DNA of 64,000 nucleotides from Saprospiraceae bacterium (lineage in GTDB: Bacteria > Bacteroidota > Bacteroidia > Chitinophagales > Saprospiraceae). The position numbers and the translations under genes are program-made. How positions within the stretch are numbered: position 1 is the stretch's first letter; each line of letters opens with the position of its first letter. Positions 19,270 to 27,350 of the stretch are shown here, in pieces. Where the stretch lies: positions 1 to 64,000 of the forward strand of contig JANWVR010000012.1 in the NCBI GenBank assembly GCA_025056735.1, in the 5' to 3' direction. Under the pieces are notes generated by a model. That model did no database searches and had not been told where the DNA came from. It saw only the letters and a program-made list of their open reading frames with translations.

Positions 19270-19995
19270 TTACTTTCCGCCTGAAGGAGGCGTTTGTTTT
19301 TGTTTTTCGAAGTACGTCAGGTATGGTTCGATGCAGTTCTTCAGCATGGCGTCGGTCCCGCGTGAGGTGATGGTGCCACCGGAAATGCCGTCCACGCGAT
19401 GTTCGGCGCCGTAGTCGGTCGGATCGGTGGGCTTGACGACGCGCACAGAGACGAAAGTGTTGTTTTCAGACATGATTTTCTTACCCGGAAATTGTGCCTG
19501 AAATTCTGCATCGGCAATCTCAGCCCCCAGACCCGGCGTTTCGCCTTTGTGATCAAAAGTGGCGCCATAAACCGTATTAAAGTCATCTTCCAATGCCACA
19601 TACCCCCAGATGGGCCCCCACAGACCGACGCCATAAGTCGGAATGATGTAGTACTTGCGTCCGTTGTCGCCGGTGTAAATGTACAGTGGCAGTTTTCGCT
19701 CAACAGCAGGTTTATTCACCTCGTCTTTGAGCACGATGGCGTCGGGGTCCTGGCCCGCCAGCTCCTCGCCTTTGCTGTTGACCACCACTTTTTGGACGCG
19801 CTTTTGGAAAATATCCTGCACCTGCTGAGGGGTGGCATTCGAGATGTGCACCGAACGCAAGATGTTGATTTGCTTATCCAATGCAATGTTGGCCTGTTGG
19901 GCAGGCTTGAGGCTTTCCGACAAAAAAGCCAGGATAATCGCCGTCAGCACCGAAATGGCGGCGGCATACATTAAGGTATATCGGTTGCTATGCAC
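19270..19995 (-). CDS. nqrC: Na+-NQR subunit C (covalent FMN carrier)
   Basis: NqrC (241 aa) has one N-terminal membrane helix (LMYAAAISVLTAIILAFL) and a periplasmic FMN-binding domain. The flavinylation site reads DGISGGTITSRG, with the acceptor threonine in SGGT. The more common form is S(T)GAT, so the alanine is replaced by glycine, while NqrB keeps SGAT. Other family blocks are YGVGLWGPIWGYVAL and GETPGLGAEI. The start overlaps the 3' end of nqrB by 8 bp, suggesting translational coupling. FMN is attached by the neighbouring ApbE. Confidence 0.97.
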   Translation of the reverse strand: MHSNRYTLMYAAAISVLTAIILAFLSESLKPAQQANIALDKQINILRSVHISNATPQQVQDIFQKRVQKVVVNSKGEELAGQDPDAIVLKDEVNKPAVERKLPLYIYTGDNGRKYYIIPTYGVGLWGPIWGYVALEDDFNTVYGATFDHKGETPGLGAEIADAEFQAQFPGKKIMSENNTFVSVRVVKPTDPTDYGAEHRVDGISGGTITSRGTDAMLKNCIEPYLTYFEKQKQTPPSGGK

Positions 19996-21160
19996 GGCTC
20001 AATTTGCTTTTTTTAAGTCTGCTTTTGATGTGTTGTTCGACGACCAAATGGTCAATCACCGGGGCAAAGACGTTCATAAGCAGGATGCTCAACATAACGG
20101 CTTCCGGATAGGCCGGGTTAAATACCCGCAGGATGACCGTCAGGGCGCCGATGAAGAAACCGTAATACCATTTGCCTTTTTCCGTATGGGCTGCACTTAC
20201 CGGATCAGTAGCCATGTACACGGTGCCGAAGGCGAAGCTGCCCATTAGCAGGTGATAATAGCCTGGAGTGTGCATGGCGTGGTTGGGCATGCTGGCCGGC
20301 GCCAGCAGGTTGAACAGGTAGCCCATGAAGAGGGCGCCCAATACGCACGACAGCATGATGCGCCAGCTGCCCACGCCTGTGCCCACCAGGATAAGCGCGC
20401 CAATTAAGCAGGCGGCTACGCTCGTCTCGCCAATAGAACCCTGCTCAAAGCCCCAAAACATGTCCGATGGCGATGGCAGGTTGCGGAAGTTTTCATCAAA
20501 CGTTACTAAGTTCGTAGCACCCGAATAGCCGTCCACCAATGCGCGGCCAGCCTCCGGCGACAGGTCAGTCCAGATATCACCCGACATGTAGGCCGGGAAG
20601 GCAAAAAACAAAAACGCGCGGGCCAGCAACGCCGGATTCATGAAATTCATACCCGTACCCCCGAAGATCTCCTTGCCTATCAGTGTGCAGAAAACAGCAC
20701 CCAGTGCTACCATCCATAACGGCACCGTCACGGGCATCGTCAGCGGAATGAGCAGGCCGCTCACCAAATACCCTTCGCTGACAGAATGACCCTTCAAAAC
20801 GCTGAACAAAAACTCCACACCCAAACCTGCAGCATACGATACCACAATAATGGGCAGTACCTTCCAGAAGCCGAACACGAAGCAATCCCAATGGCTCATC
20901 TCCATGCCGTAGGCCTGATAGTGCTGATAGCCCACGTTCCACATCCCAAAGAGCAAGGTCGGGATCATGGCTATAATCACTGTAAACATCGTGCGCTTCA
21001 GGTCAATAGAGTCGCGCACGTGCACTCCATCGTGCGTGGTGTGCGGAGGCGTAAACGCAAAAGTCTCCAGCGCCTCAAAGGCCGGATACAATCGCTCGTA
21101 TTTTCCGCCCTTCTGAAAGTTCGGACGGACTTTATCAAAGAAATCTTGTAAGAACTTCAT
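19988..21160 (-). CDS. nqrB: Na+-NQR subunit B (covalent FMN, ion channel)
   Basis: The start at 21160 (MKFLQDFFDKVRPNF) matches the family; the upstream open frame to 21307 overlaps nqrA and is not used. The 390-aa protein has about ten membrane helices. The FMN-linking threonine is in DGYSGATNLVTF. Other recognisable blocks are HTTHDGVHVRDSIDLKRTM, GMWNVGYQ, GGTGMNFMNPALLARAF and MATDPVSAAHTEKGKWYYG. It is separated from nqrA by 73 bp and overlaps nqrC by 8 bp. Confidence 0.98.
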   Translation of the reverse strand: MKFLQDFFDKVRPNFQKGGKYERLYPAFEALETFAFTPPHTTHDGVHVRDSIDLKRTMFTVIIAMIPTLLFGMWNVGYQHYQAYGMEMSHWDCFVFGFWKVLPIIVVSYAAGLGVEFLFSVLKGHSVSEGYLVSGLLIPLTMPVTVPLWMVALGAVFCTLIGKEIFGGTGMNFMNPALLARAFLFFAFPAYMSGDIWTDLSPEAGRALVDGYSGATNLVTFDENFRNLPSPSDMFWGFEQGSIGETSVAACLIGALILVGTGVGSWRIMLSCVLGALFMGYLFNLLAPASMPNHAMHTPGYYHLLMGSFAFGTVYMATDPVSAAHTEKGKWYYGFFIGALTVILRVFNPAYPEAVMLSILLMNVFAPVIDHLVVEQHIKSRLKKSKLSRA

Positions 21161-21233
21161 CTTTGCCTGTGGCTGTTTTTGATTATCTTTTACAAAAGAC
21201 CGTTTCTGACCGGGAAAAGGCGCTGCTCTCTCT

Positions 21234-22592
21234 TTAACCTTCTTTGCGCATGTACTCCAGCCCTTCGGCCAGGATGCGCTGCACCGGGATTTTAGAGGTG
21301 CACACAAACTCGCACAGTGCGAGGTCTTCTTCGGCTACTTCGTAAATGCCCAGCTGCTCCATGCGCTCCACATCGCGTGCCAGAATGGCTTTGAGCAAAT
21401 AAGTGGGCAAAATATTCATTGGCAACACCTTTTCGTACTCACCACTCATGACAAAGGCGCGCTCTTCGCCGTGCGTGTTAGTGTCTAAGTTGTAACTGCG
21501 CTTGGGCCAGAGCCAGGAAAAATAGGTACGCGACAAGCTCAATTTATGGAAGCCCGGCAGCAGCCAGCCCAAAAACTCGGGCTTATCACCCTCTGGAATG
21601 ACCGTTATCTGATTGGTGTAGAAGGACACGAAGTCGTCTGCGGACGAGGTTTTGCCCGTCAATACGTTGCCTTGAATGATGCGGCAGTGGTCGGAATTCA
21701 GCTGACCGCCCACAATGTCGCTCATGCGCTGGCCTGTGCGGACGCGCACGTAACGCGGCTGGTGGACACAGCTGCCCGTAAAGGACAGTACGCGGTCGGC
21801 CCGAAAGCGACCCTCGCGGAAGAGGCGACCGATAATGACGACATCTTGCACGTTGACCGTCCACACTTTTTCGCCTGGTTGGATGGGGTCAATGTGGTGA
21901 ATCTGAATGCCCACATTGCCCGCCGGGTGTGGGCCCCGGAAGCGGTGGACATTTTCCGGCGCAACCGCATCGCCTAAATCGGCCTCCGTTAGCCCTTCGC
22001 CCTGCTCGCGGATGCCCACGTGCAGGTGGCCGTTGGCCAAAATGTTCAGCACGCGCAGACCGGCTTGCAGATTTTCGCGCTCTGAGGCCAGCGCAAAGCC
22101 CCAGTCTGGCGCCAACGGTGCCGAGTCGAAGCCCGACACAAAAATAGCCTTCGGTACATCTACTGGGTCGGCGATGATAGAAAATGGCCGCTGGCGCAAG
22201 TATTGCCAGCATCCGCTGTCCAGCAGCTGCTGGATGACCGTCGCCCGGTCTAAGCGCGCCAAATCTGCCTTCGGAAATTCTGCATAACGCACTTCGCGGT
22301 CGGGCAAGATGCGCACTTCCAAAATACGGCGCTTCTCGCCACGTACAATCTCTGTTACCTCGCCGCTCACGGGCGCCGGAAAACGCACATTAGGCCGGTC
22401 TTTATCGTAAAAAAGCGCCTGGCCCGCCAGCACCTCATCGCCCGGCTGAACCAGCAACTTCGGCGTAATCGCCGGAAAGTCAGAGGGTTTAACAGCGAAA
22501 AGATCCGAAGAGGGCGCCTCCTGAAGCGTCTTCTCCGCTCCGCCTACCAATCGGATGTCATATCCGCGTCGAATGTGGATCGTTTTGCCCAT
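21234..22592 (-). CDS. nqrA: Na+-NQR subunit A
   Basis: NqrA (452 aa from ATG 22592) is the peripheral cytoplasmic subunit near the quinone site. The start MGKTIHIRRGYDIRLVGGAE is typical and is preceded by an unusually good Shine-Dalgarno for this lineage (AAAGGAGAG just upstream). The longer frame to 22817 is not needed. Blocks such as FPAPVSGEVTEIVRGEKRR, GFDSAPLAPD, HVGIREQGEG, GPHPAGNVGIQIHHIDPI and LPTYLLKAILARDVERME fit the family. It is the first gene of the six-gene operon. Confidence 0.98.
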   Translation of the reverse strand: MGKTIHIRRGYDIRLVGGAEKTLQEAPSSDLFAVKPSDFPAITPKLLVQPGDEVLAGQALFYDKDRPNVRFPAPVSGEVTEIVRGEKRRILEVRILPDREVRYAEFPKADLARLDRATVIQQLLDSGCWQYLRQRPFSIIADPVDVPKAIFVSGFDSAPLAPDWGFALASERENLQAGLRVLNILANGHLHVGIREQGEGLTEADLGDAVAPENVHRFRGPHPAGNVGIQIHHIDPIQPGEKVWTVNVQDVVIIGRLFREGRFRADRVLSFTGSCVHQPRYVRVRTGQRMSDIVGGQLNSDHCRIIQGNVLTGKTSSADDFVSFYTNQITVIPEGDKPEFLGWLLPGFHKLSLSRTYFSWLWPKRSYNLDTNTHGEERAFVMSGEYEKVLPMNILPTYLLKAILARDVERMEQLGIYEVAEEDLALCEFVCTSKIPVQRILAEGLEYMRKEG

Positions 22593-22701
22593 GTTTCTCT
22601 CTCCTTTACAGGTGGCGGCAAATGAAGTGCATTTCGTTCTGATGGCAAAGCATGCAGCACAAAAGAATTTTGAGAATAGAATTAGTACAAAGTAGCTAGC
22701 G

Positions 22702-22709
22702 CAAAAATA
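22702..22709 (-). promoter_or_regulatory. nqrA: Bacteroidota -7 promoter element for the nqr operon
   Basis: The minus strand reads TATTTTTG, an exact TAnnTTTG match, 110 bases upstream of the nqrA ATG. It would leave a leader of roughly 100 nt for the operon. No clean -33 TTTG is visible at the expected distance. Confidence 0.4.
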
Positions 22710-22911
22710 AGGGGTATTTGGTTGCGCCAGAACCGCGACCGATTTACCATGCGCTTCCTTGAACAAGTAACGCGGCGAATTGTTTCGGCATGTGGCCAAT
22801 TGCAGCGGGACTGGCAAATTTTATTGGGTTTCCTTGGGATAGACAGCCGATGTCGTCCGCGATTGGGACATCCCTCCTTCAGAAATCTTTGTGTGTTTTC
22901 TATTTTTTATT

Positions 22912-22943
22912 AAAAACCGCAGAAGGCCGCAAGAAAACGCAAG
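22912..22943 (-). repeat. Dispersed CTTTGCG-type element, reverse copy
   Basis: Read on the minus strand this is CCTTGCGTTTTCTTGCGG followed by CCTTCTGCGGTTTTT, a longer member of the CTTTGCGnCTTTGYGG family found at three other intergenic sites in the window. No protein is encoded and the role is unknown. Confidence 0.45.
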
Positions 22944-23083
22944 GAAATTCCTTCTCGGGCGTTTTCAAAAAGAACGGGTCTGTAATGGAAATGTCGTGGG
23001 TGCAGAGTAGTAAATTAAGATGCCTCCACTCCTGAGAAAGTGTGCAATTTCGCAATTTATTTTGGCCGTAAAAAGCGCTGAAG

Positions 23084-23713
23084 TTGACCGTACTGCTGTT
23101 AGATAACTACGACTCATTTACCTACAATCTGTACGACTATCTGCGGCAGGCAGGTGTCGAATGCGTCGTAGTGCGCAACGATGCCCCTGACTTGCTAGCG
23201 TTTTCGCCCGACGATTTCGATGCCGTGGTGCTATCGCCCGGCCCAGGGCGCCCCGAAGCAGCGGGTTGGATGCCGGAGTTGCTGGCAGCCTGGCATCAGG
23301 ATTTGCCTGTGCTGGGTGTTTGCTTAGGGCATCAGGCCATAGGGCTTTTTTATGGCGCCCAGATAGCGCGCGCACCGCTTCCCATGCACGGTAAGACGTC
23401 GGTTGTCCAGCACCGTGGGCATCCGATTTTTAAAGACATACCGCGCCGTTTTAGCGTTATGCGCTACCATTCCTTAGCCATCGTAGGGTGGGAAAAAACG
23501 CCTCTTCGCCCTTTGGCCTGGGCCGACGACGGCGTCCTTATGGCCATCGCCCACCGCTCGCTGCCGATAGTAGGCGTCCAATTTCATCCCGAGTCCGCCC
23601 TGACAGAGCATGGCCTGACCCTCATTCAAAACTGGGTAAATTGGGCCAAGGAACAAGCTTCCCGATATCGGAAAACTGCCCACCATTCTCTTTTCATGCC
23701 CGACCCAGCATAG
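23084..23713 (+). CDS. pabA: Anthranilate/4-amino-4-deoxychorismate synthase glutaminase component
   Basis: A class I glutamine amidotransferase (209 aa) that delivers ammonia to a TrpE or PabB partner. The N-terminus VLLLDNYDSFTYNLYDYL aligns with the family start, which requires a TTG start codon at 23084. The nucleophile is in GVCLGHQAIG, and the other triad residues are in VQFHPESALTEHG. The oxyanion-type loop SPGPGRPEAAG is present. No trpE or pabB is next to it, so whether it serves tryptophan, folate or both cannot be decided. The symbol is given in the broad pabA/trpG sense. Confidence 0.88.
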   Translation: MTVLLLDNYDSFTYNLYDYLRQAGVECVVVRNDAPDLLAFSPDDFDAVVLSPGPGRPEAAGWMPELLAAWHQDLPVLGVCLGHQAIGLFYGAQIARAPLPMHGKTSVVQHRGHPIFKDIPRRFSVMRYHSLAIVGWEKTPLRPLAWADDGVLMAIAHRSLPIVGVQFHPESALTEHGLTLIQNWVNWAKEQASRYRKTAHHSLFMPDPA

Positions 23714-23880
23714 CCTTGAACGCCAGAATAAAAGGCATTTTAGGAGTATATCTTCCGCACCCTCTCAATGCCCAAAGTCGCGCAGGGGGTTGCATCCCGA
23801 AGCCCTTCAAACTTAATCATAAAAACCAAGGCCATTCACCCGGCCGCAGCATCCCACTTTCCCTGCCCGCCTTGCATTCT

Positions 23881-23915
23881 CTTTCCACTTTTCATTTTTC
23901 ACTTTTCACTTTTCA
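23881..23915. repeat. Heptanucleotide tandem repeat, 5 units, containing the ald stop codon
   Basis: On the minus strand five 7-base units read TGAAAAG, TGAAAAG, TGAAAAA, TGAAAAG, TGGAAAG. The first three bases of unit 1 are the TGA stop codon of the alanine dehydrogenase gene. This is the same repeat family as the 7-unit array at 16482-16530. Confidence 0.88.
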
Positions 23916-25118
23916 ATATTCTGACGAAATCAGCAAATCCATATCGGTACTCTTGATTTGGAATCGTTCGCCCAGGTACTGATTGGTCAGGCAGCCTTTG
24001 TAGGTATAGACGCCGTTGCGGAGGCCTTCGTCGTGGGTGATGAGGGCGTGTATGCCACCCGCTTCGGCCTTGAGGAGCAGCGAGGTCAGGATGTTGCTCA
24101 CGGCTTCGGAGGCAGTTCTTGCCACGCGCGAGGGTATGTTGGGCACACAATAGTGGATGACGCCGTGTTTGACGAAGGTGGGTTTGTCGTGGGTGGTGGC
24201 CTTTGAGGTTTCAAAGACGCCTCCCTGGTCAATGCTGACGTCCACGATAACGGAGCCGGTTTTCATGCGTTCCACGATGCTTTCAGGCACGATGAGCGGC
24301 GAGCGTCCGTGGCTGGAGTGCATGGCGCCGATAGCGACGTCGGCGGTGAGGAGTTGTTCGGTCAGATGAATGGGATTGACCACGGAGGTATGCAATTGTC
24401 GGCCGATGTGGCGCTGCAAGCGCATGAGTTTGTAAACGTTGTTGTCGAAGACGCGCACTTCAGCGCCCAGTCCGATGGCGGTGCGGGTGGCGAATTCCGC
24501 TACTACGCCTGCGCCGAGAATGATGACCTTAGCCGGTGGCACGCCTGCGATGCCGCCTAAGAGCACGCCTAAGCCGCCGCGGGCGGTGGAGAGTAGGTCG
24601 GCGCCGATGAGGATGGCGCTGGTACCGGCAATTTCGCTCATGGCGCGCACGATAGGGAAAACCCCCATTTCGGTGTCGCGGATATACTCCATGGCCAGCG
24701 CGATGACGCGCCGCTTTTGCAAGTGTTGGATGTACTCAGCCGTGATGAGAGGCAGGTGGATGGGCGAAATGATGACCTGGTTGGGCCGCATCAGGTCAAT
24801 CTCTTCGAGTGTGGGCGGCGCCACTTTCAGGATGACGTCTGCCTGGAAGACCTCCTCGCGCGCGTGAGCAACCTCTGCACCAGCCTCCGTGTAGTCTATG
24901 TCGGAGAAGCGAGCCTTTTCGCCCGCGCCGGTTTCGACCAGCACACGATGGCCGTGCGCCGTCAGAGTAGCTACCGAGTTAGGGATTAGGGCCACGCGGT
25001 TTTCCTGCAGAGTCGTCTCGCGCGGGATACCGATAAACAGCTGCTGATGTCGGCGTCCAACTTCAAGTGTTTCCGTTTGGGTGGTGAGCCTGGCAAAAGT
25101 TTTGGCTACGGTTTCCAT
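23913..25118 (-). CDS. ald: Alanine dehydrogenase family protein
   Basis: A 401-aa NAD(P)-dependent dehydrogenase of the alanine dehydrogenase/transhydrogenase family, catalysing reversible oxidative deamination of alanine to pyruvate. The N-terminal domain has GIPRETTLQENRVALIPNSV and AEVAHAREEVFQADVILKVAPP. The nucleotide-binding fold is VIILGAGVVAEFATRTAIGLGAEVRVFDNN. The loop IGAMHSSHGRSPLIVPE and the aspartate of VDVSIDQGGVFETS are also typical. The ~20-residue N-terminal extension before FIGIPRE is usual for Bacteroidota members. The stop codon forms part of a heptamer repeat. It lies 22 bp downstream of tsaE on the same strand. Confidence 0.93.
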   Translation of the reverse strand: METVAKTFARLTTQTETLEVGRRHQQLFIGIPRETTLQENRVALIPNSVATLTAHGHRVLVETGAGEKARFSDIDYTEAGAEVAHAREEVFQADVILKVAPPTLEEIDLMRPNQVIISPIHLPLITAEYIQHLQKRRVIALAMEYIRDTEMGVFPIVRAMSEIAGTSAILIGADLLSTARGGLGVLLGGIAGVPPAKVIILGAGVVAEFATRTAIGLGAEVRVFDNNVYKLMRLQRHIGRQLHTSVVNPIHLTEQLLTADVAIGAMHSSHGRSPLIVPESIVERMKTGSVIVDVSIDQGGVFETSKATTHDKPTFVKHGVIHYCVPNIPSRVARTASEAVSNILTSLLLKAEAGGIHALITHDEGLRNGVYTYKGCLTNQYLGERFQIKSTDMDLLISSEY

Positions 25119-25140
25119 GCCAATGCGGGGTGGGTTTAAT

Positions 25141-25566
25141 TTATGAGAGAATAAGGTGTCGCTCCTGGTCGGATATGACGCGAATATGGAGCTTAGCCGA
25201 GTCTGCAGGCAGTAGAGGTTCGATAATTTGCGGCCACTCGATGAAGCAGTACCACGGGTCGTCGAGCAGTTCTTCGATACCGAGGTCGAGCGCTTCCTCG
25301 ATGTTTTGAATTCGATACAGGTCGAGGTGATGCACAGTGGCTACTTGCCCGTGGGCGTCGCAATAGGTGTATTCGTTGATTAAAGAAAAGGTGGGGCTAT
25401 CGGGGCGCTCGGTGGTGCCTAACCACTGGCAGAAGGCTTGCACGAAAGCCGTTTTGCCTGCGCCCAGCTCTCCATAGAGCGCTACTTTGCGGCGCTGGCC
25501 TAAGGCGTTTGCGATGTCCGGTATTGCTTTTTCCAAGTCCAATAGGGAAGTAGTACGCCATTCCAC
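25141..25566 (-). CDS. tsaE: tRNA threonylcarbamoyladenosine biosynthesis ATPase TsaE
   Basis: TsaE is the ATPase that works with TsaB and TsaD to make t6A37 on ANN-decoding tRNAs. Walker A is [14 protein letters not shown], and further blocks are [36 protein letters not shown] and the C-terminal strand. I place the start at GTG 25566 ([18 protein letters not shown]), giving 141 aa, the usual family size. The frame extends upstream to 25722, but that would run through the minus-strand TACCTTTG box and overlap dtd. With this start the message would be nearly leaderless. Confidence 0.9.
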   Translation of the reverse strand: MEWRTTSLLDLEKAIPDIANALGQRRKVALYGELGAGKTAFVQAFCQWLGTTERPDSPTFSLINEYTYCDAHGQVATVHHLDLYRIQNIEEALDLGIEELLDDPWYCFIEWPQIIEPLLPADSAKLHIRVISDQERHLILS

Positions 25567-25571
25567 AGGGT

Positions 25572-25579
25572 CAAAGGTA
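25572..25579 (-). promoter_or_regulatory. tsaE: Bacteroidota -7 promoter element for tsaE
   Basis: The minus strand reads TACCTTTG, the most common form of TAnnTTTG, ending six bases before the proposed GTG start of tsaE. A divergent CACCTTTG lies at 25591-25598 toward dtd. Confidence 0.5.
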
Positions 25580-25617
25580 GCAACTTGTCGTATGTTGTCG
25601 CACCTTTGCCGGCGCTT

Positions 25618-26070
25618 ATGCGAGCCGTCATTCAGCGCGTTTCTCATGCCTCTGTTACCGTGGATGGTCAGGAAAAAGCCCGCATCGGGTGGGGGCTTCT
25701 CGTTTTGTTGGGCATTGAGCACGACGATGGGCTCGAAGATGCCGAGTGGTTGAGCAAGAAAATCGCTGCCATGCGTATCTTTTCCGACGAGGCCGGGCTA
25801 ATGAACCTCTCGGTACAGGACATTCAGGGCGAATTGCTCGTCGTCAGCCAGTTTACCCTGCACGCTAGCACTAAAAAGGGCAACCGCCCTTCGTTCATCC
25901 GGGCTGCGCGGCCAGAGCATGCCATACCTCTGTATGAAACCTTCGTTCGCCTGTTGGAGCGCGACAGCGGCCGCCCGGTGCAGACCGGCGTTTTCGGCGG
26001 CGACATGAAAGTGTTGCTGCTCAACGACGGCCCGGTTACCATCTGGATGGACAGCCGCAACCGCGAGTAA
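25618..26070 (+). CDS. dtd: D-aminoacyl-tRNA deacylase
   Basis: DTD hydrolyses D-aminoacyl-tRNAs (and mischarged glycyl-tRNA-Ala), keeping translation homochiral. ATG 25618 gives the canonical [17 protein letters not shown] start and a 150-aa protein, the usual size. The active-site blocks are present: [17 protein letters not shown] and the C-terminal [12 protein letters not shown] with the conserved Gly-Pro. It is transcribed divergently from tsaE, with only 51 bp between the two start codons. Confidence 0.96.
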   Translation: MRAVIQRVSHASVTVDGQEKARIGWGLLVLLGIEHDDGLEDAEWLSKKIAAMRIFSDEAGLMNLSVQDIQGELLVVSQFTLHASTKKGNRPSFIRAARPEHAIPLYETFVRLLERDSGRPVQTGVFGGDMKVLLLNDGPVTIWMDSRNRE

Positions 26071-26083
26071 ACCCCAGCGCACG

Positions 26084-26091
26084 TACCTTTG
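26084..26091 (+). promoter_or_regulatory. Bacteroidota -7 promoter element
   Basis: TACCTTTG, an exact TAnnTTTG match in the short spacer after dtd, 83 bases upstream of the ATG at 26175. No -33 TTTG is visible, and read-through from dtd is equally possible. Confidence 0.4.
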
Positions 26092-26174
26092 TTGCCGCAA
26101 AGACACACCCAACGGCTGCCGTTACCCGACGCCCTTCGCCCAAACACATCGTTCACTAAATCCTTCGCGCTGAT

Positions 26175-26633
26175 ATGCACTCTCTGCTTGCCACCTTGCA
26201 TTCCTACAACCGCTACCTCATTCTGGCGGCGCTCTTGTTTGTTCTCTTCCGCGCCTTCAGCGGCTGGCTGGGCCGCCGCCCCTACGGACAAGCCGACAAC
26301 ACCGGCTCGCTTGTGCTCGTCAGTCTCGCGCACCTGCAATTGCTGATTGGCCTCGTCATGTGGGGCTTCACCAGCTCCTGGACGCAAACGGCCTTTGCCA
26401 ATATGGGCTTAGCTATGAAAGACCCGAACCAGCGCTATTGGGCCGTAGAGCACTTGGTCGCTATGCTCATTGCCATCGTGCTCATCCAATTGGGCCGCAC
26501 TTTTGCTAAGAAAACCGCTGACCCTACGGCCAAGCATCGCAAGACGGCCATTTACACCACCATCGCGGCCCTGATCATCATCGTCACGCTGGGCCAAAAA
26601 GGTCTGCTCATCGGCTCGCGATACGCCGGTTGA
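26175..26633 (+). CDS. Four-helix membrane protein, cytochrome-b-like
   Basis: A 152-aa integral membrane protein with four hydrophobic helices: YLILAALLFVLFRAFSGWL, VLVSLAHLQLLIGLVMWGF, YWAVEHLVAMLIAIVLIQLG and TTIAALIIIVTLGQKGLLIG. Histidines sit inside or at the ends of three helices (LHSYNRYL, SLAHLQL, AVEHLVAM), a pattern compatible with haem binding. Related Bacteroidota proteins are sometimes labelled cytochrome b, but no activity is established. The gene ends 3 bp before the DinB-like gene, implying co-transcription. Confidence 0.75.
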   Translation: MHSLLATLHSYNRYLILAALLFVLFRAFSGWLGRRPYGQADNTGSLVLVSLAHLQLLIGLVMWGFTSSWTQTAFANMGLAMKDPNQRYWAVEHLVAMLIAIVLIQLGRTFAKKTADPTAKHRKTAIYTTIAALIIIVTLGQKGLLIGSRYAG

Positions 26634-26636
26634 CCC

Positions 26637-27140
26637 ATGAACAGCGCCTTTGCCGCCGAGTTTCGCGTCCAGGCCATTTTCCGCATGGAGGAAAGCACGC
26701 GCATGTGTCGCCGCGCTTTAGAGGAATTGCCCGAGGAACACCTCTGGCGCCGACCCAACGAGGCTTCTAACAGTGTGGGCAATCTTCTGCTCCACCTGTG
26801 CGGCAACATCCGCCAGTACATCTACAGCGGCCTGGGTGGCCAGCCCGACGTGCGCGAGCGCGATGCCGAATTCGCTGCCCGCAGTGGGCCTTCAAAAGCA
26901 GAACTCTGGGCGAAACTGGAACACACCGTCCGCGAAGCTTGCGACATCATCCGCCAAACCGACGACGACAACCTCCTGCGTGTGCGCCGGGTGCAGGGCT
27001 TTCAGCTGTCGGGTATTGGCATCGTCCTGCACGTCGTGGAGCATTACTCTTATCACACCGGCCAGATCGCTTTCTGGGTGAAATACTTGCGCAATACCGA
27101 CTTAGGCTTTTATGCAGGCTTCGATTTGAATGCAAAATGA
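26637..27140 (+). CDS. DinB/DUF1572-family protein
   Basis: A 167-aa four-helix-bundle protein of the DinB superfamily. The three metal-binding histidines fit: NLLLHLCGNIRQY, then HVVEHYSYHTGQIAFW, where VEHYSYHTGQ is the typical C-terminal motif. These proteins include thiol S-transferases and damage-inducible proteins of unknown activity. It begins 3 bp after the upstream membrane protein gene and is followed by a small U-rich hairpin at 27231. Confidence 0.88.
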   Translation: MNSAFAAEFRVQAIFRMEESTRMCRRALEELPEEHLWRRPNEASNSVGNLLLHLCGNIRQYIYSGLGGQPDVRERDAEFAARSGPSKAELWAKLEHTVREACDIIRQTDDDNLLRVRRVQGFQLSGIGIVLHVVEHYSYHTGQIAFWVKYLRNTDLGFYAGFDLNAK

Positions 27141-27156
27141 GGCAAGTGGTCTTTTT

Positions 27157-27215
27157 CTGCAAAGAGAGGTTTTTTTGAGGTGCTAAGAGCGGGGTGCGAG
27201 ACATTCTCTTTGCAG
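27157..27215. repeat. Inverted repeat with 11-bp arms
   Basis: CTGCAAAGAGA (27157-27167) and its exact complement TCTCTTTGCAG (27205-27215) enclose a 37-nt loop containing a T7 run. It lies just after the DinB-like gene. It could be part of its 3' end or a regulatory structure for the chaperone gene. Confidence 0.5.
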
Positions 27216-27230
27216 GAATAAAAAACTGCC

Positions 27231-27251
27231 CGTTTTGAGCAAAACGCTATT
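27231..27251 (+). terminator. Probable terminator after the DinB-like gene
   Basis: CGTTTTG and CAAAACG (27231-27237 and 27240-27246) form a 7-bp stem with a 2-nt loop, followed by CTATTTT. The stem is short and AT-rich, so the call is moderate. Confidence 0.4.
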
Positions 27252-27291
27252 TTGTCCCTTCGAGGCTTGGGAAGCATTTCAATAGGGTAAC

Positions 27292-27299
27292 TACTTTTG
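27292..27299 (+). promoter_or_regulatory. Bacteroidota promoter for the parvulin gene
   Basis: TACTTTTG matches TAnnTTTG, and a CTTG at 27266-27269 sits at about the right distance for the -33 element. Transcription would start near 27305, giving a leader of about 45 nt for the gene at 27351. Confidence 0.55.
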
Positions 27300-27350
27300 C
27301 GCGCTTGAAGCAACCTTTTTTCCCAAAAATAAAAAAACACTAAAGCGAGT

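Larger units (their letters stand above)
22593..23083. other. Intergenic region between divergent nqrA and the amidotransferase gene
   Basis: 491 bp without a convincing gene. It holds a minus-strand -7 box for nqrA (22702-22709) and, at 22912-22943, a reverse copy of the dispersed CTTTGCG-type element. The stretch 22900-23060 is clearly AT-rich. Two short open frames (from 22722 and 22790) show no signal peptide, no domain and atypical composition. Confidence 0.6.

Noticed and set aside
21161-21307. N-terminal extension of nqrB overlapping nqrA
   Set aside because: The family start MKFLQDFF lies at 21160; the extension reads the nqrA 3' end in another frame.
22722-23035. Two short frames between nqrA and the amidotransferase gene
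   Set aside because: There is no domain or signal peptide, and the frames cross an AT-rich promoter region and a dispersed repeat.
25567-25722. Longer tsaE N-terminus using the upstream ATG
   Set aside because: It would overlap dtd and its promoter, adds 52 residues with no counterpart in the family, and is upstream of the TACCTTTG box.
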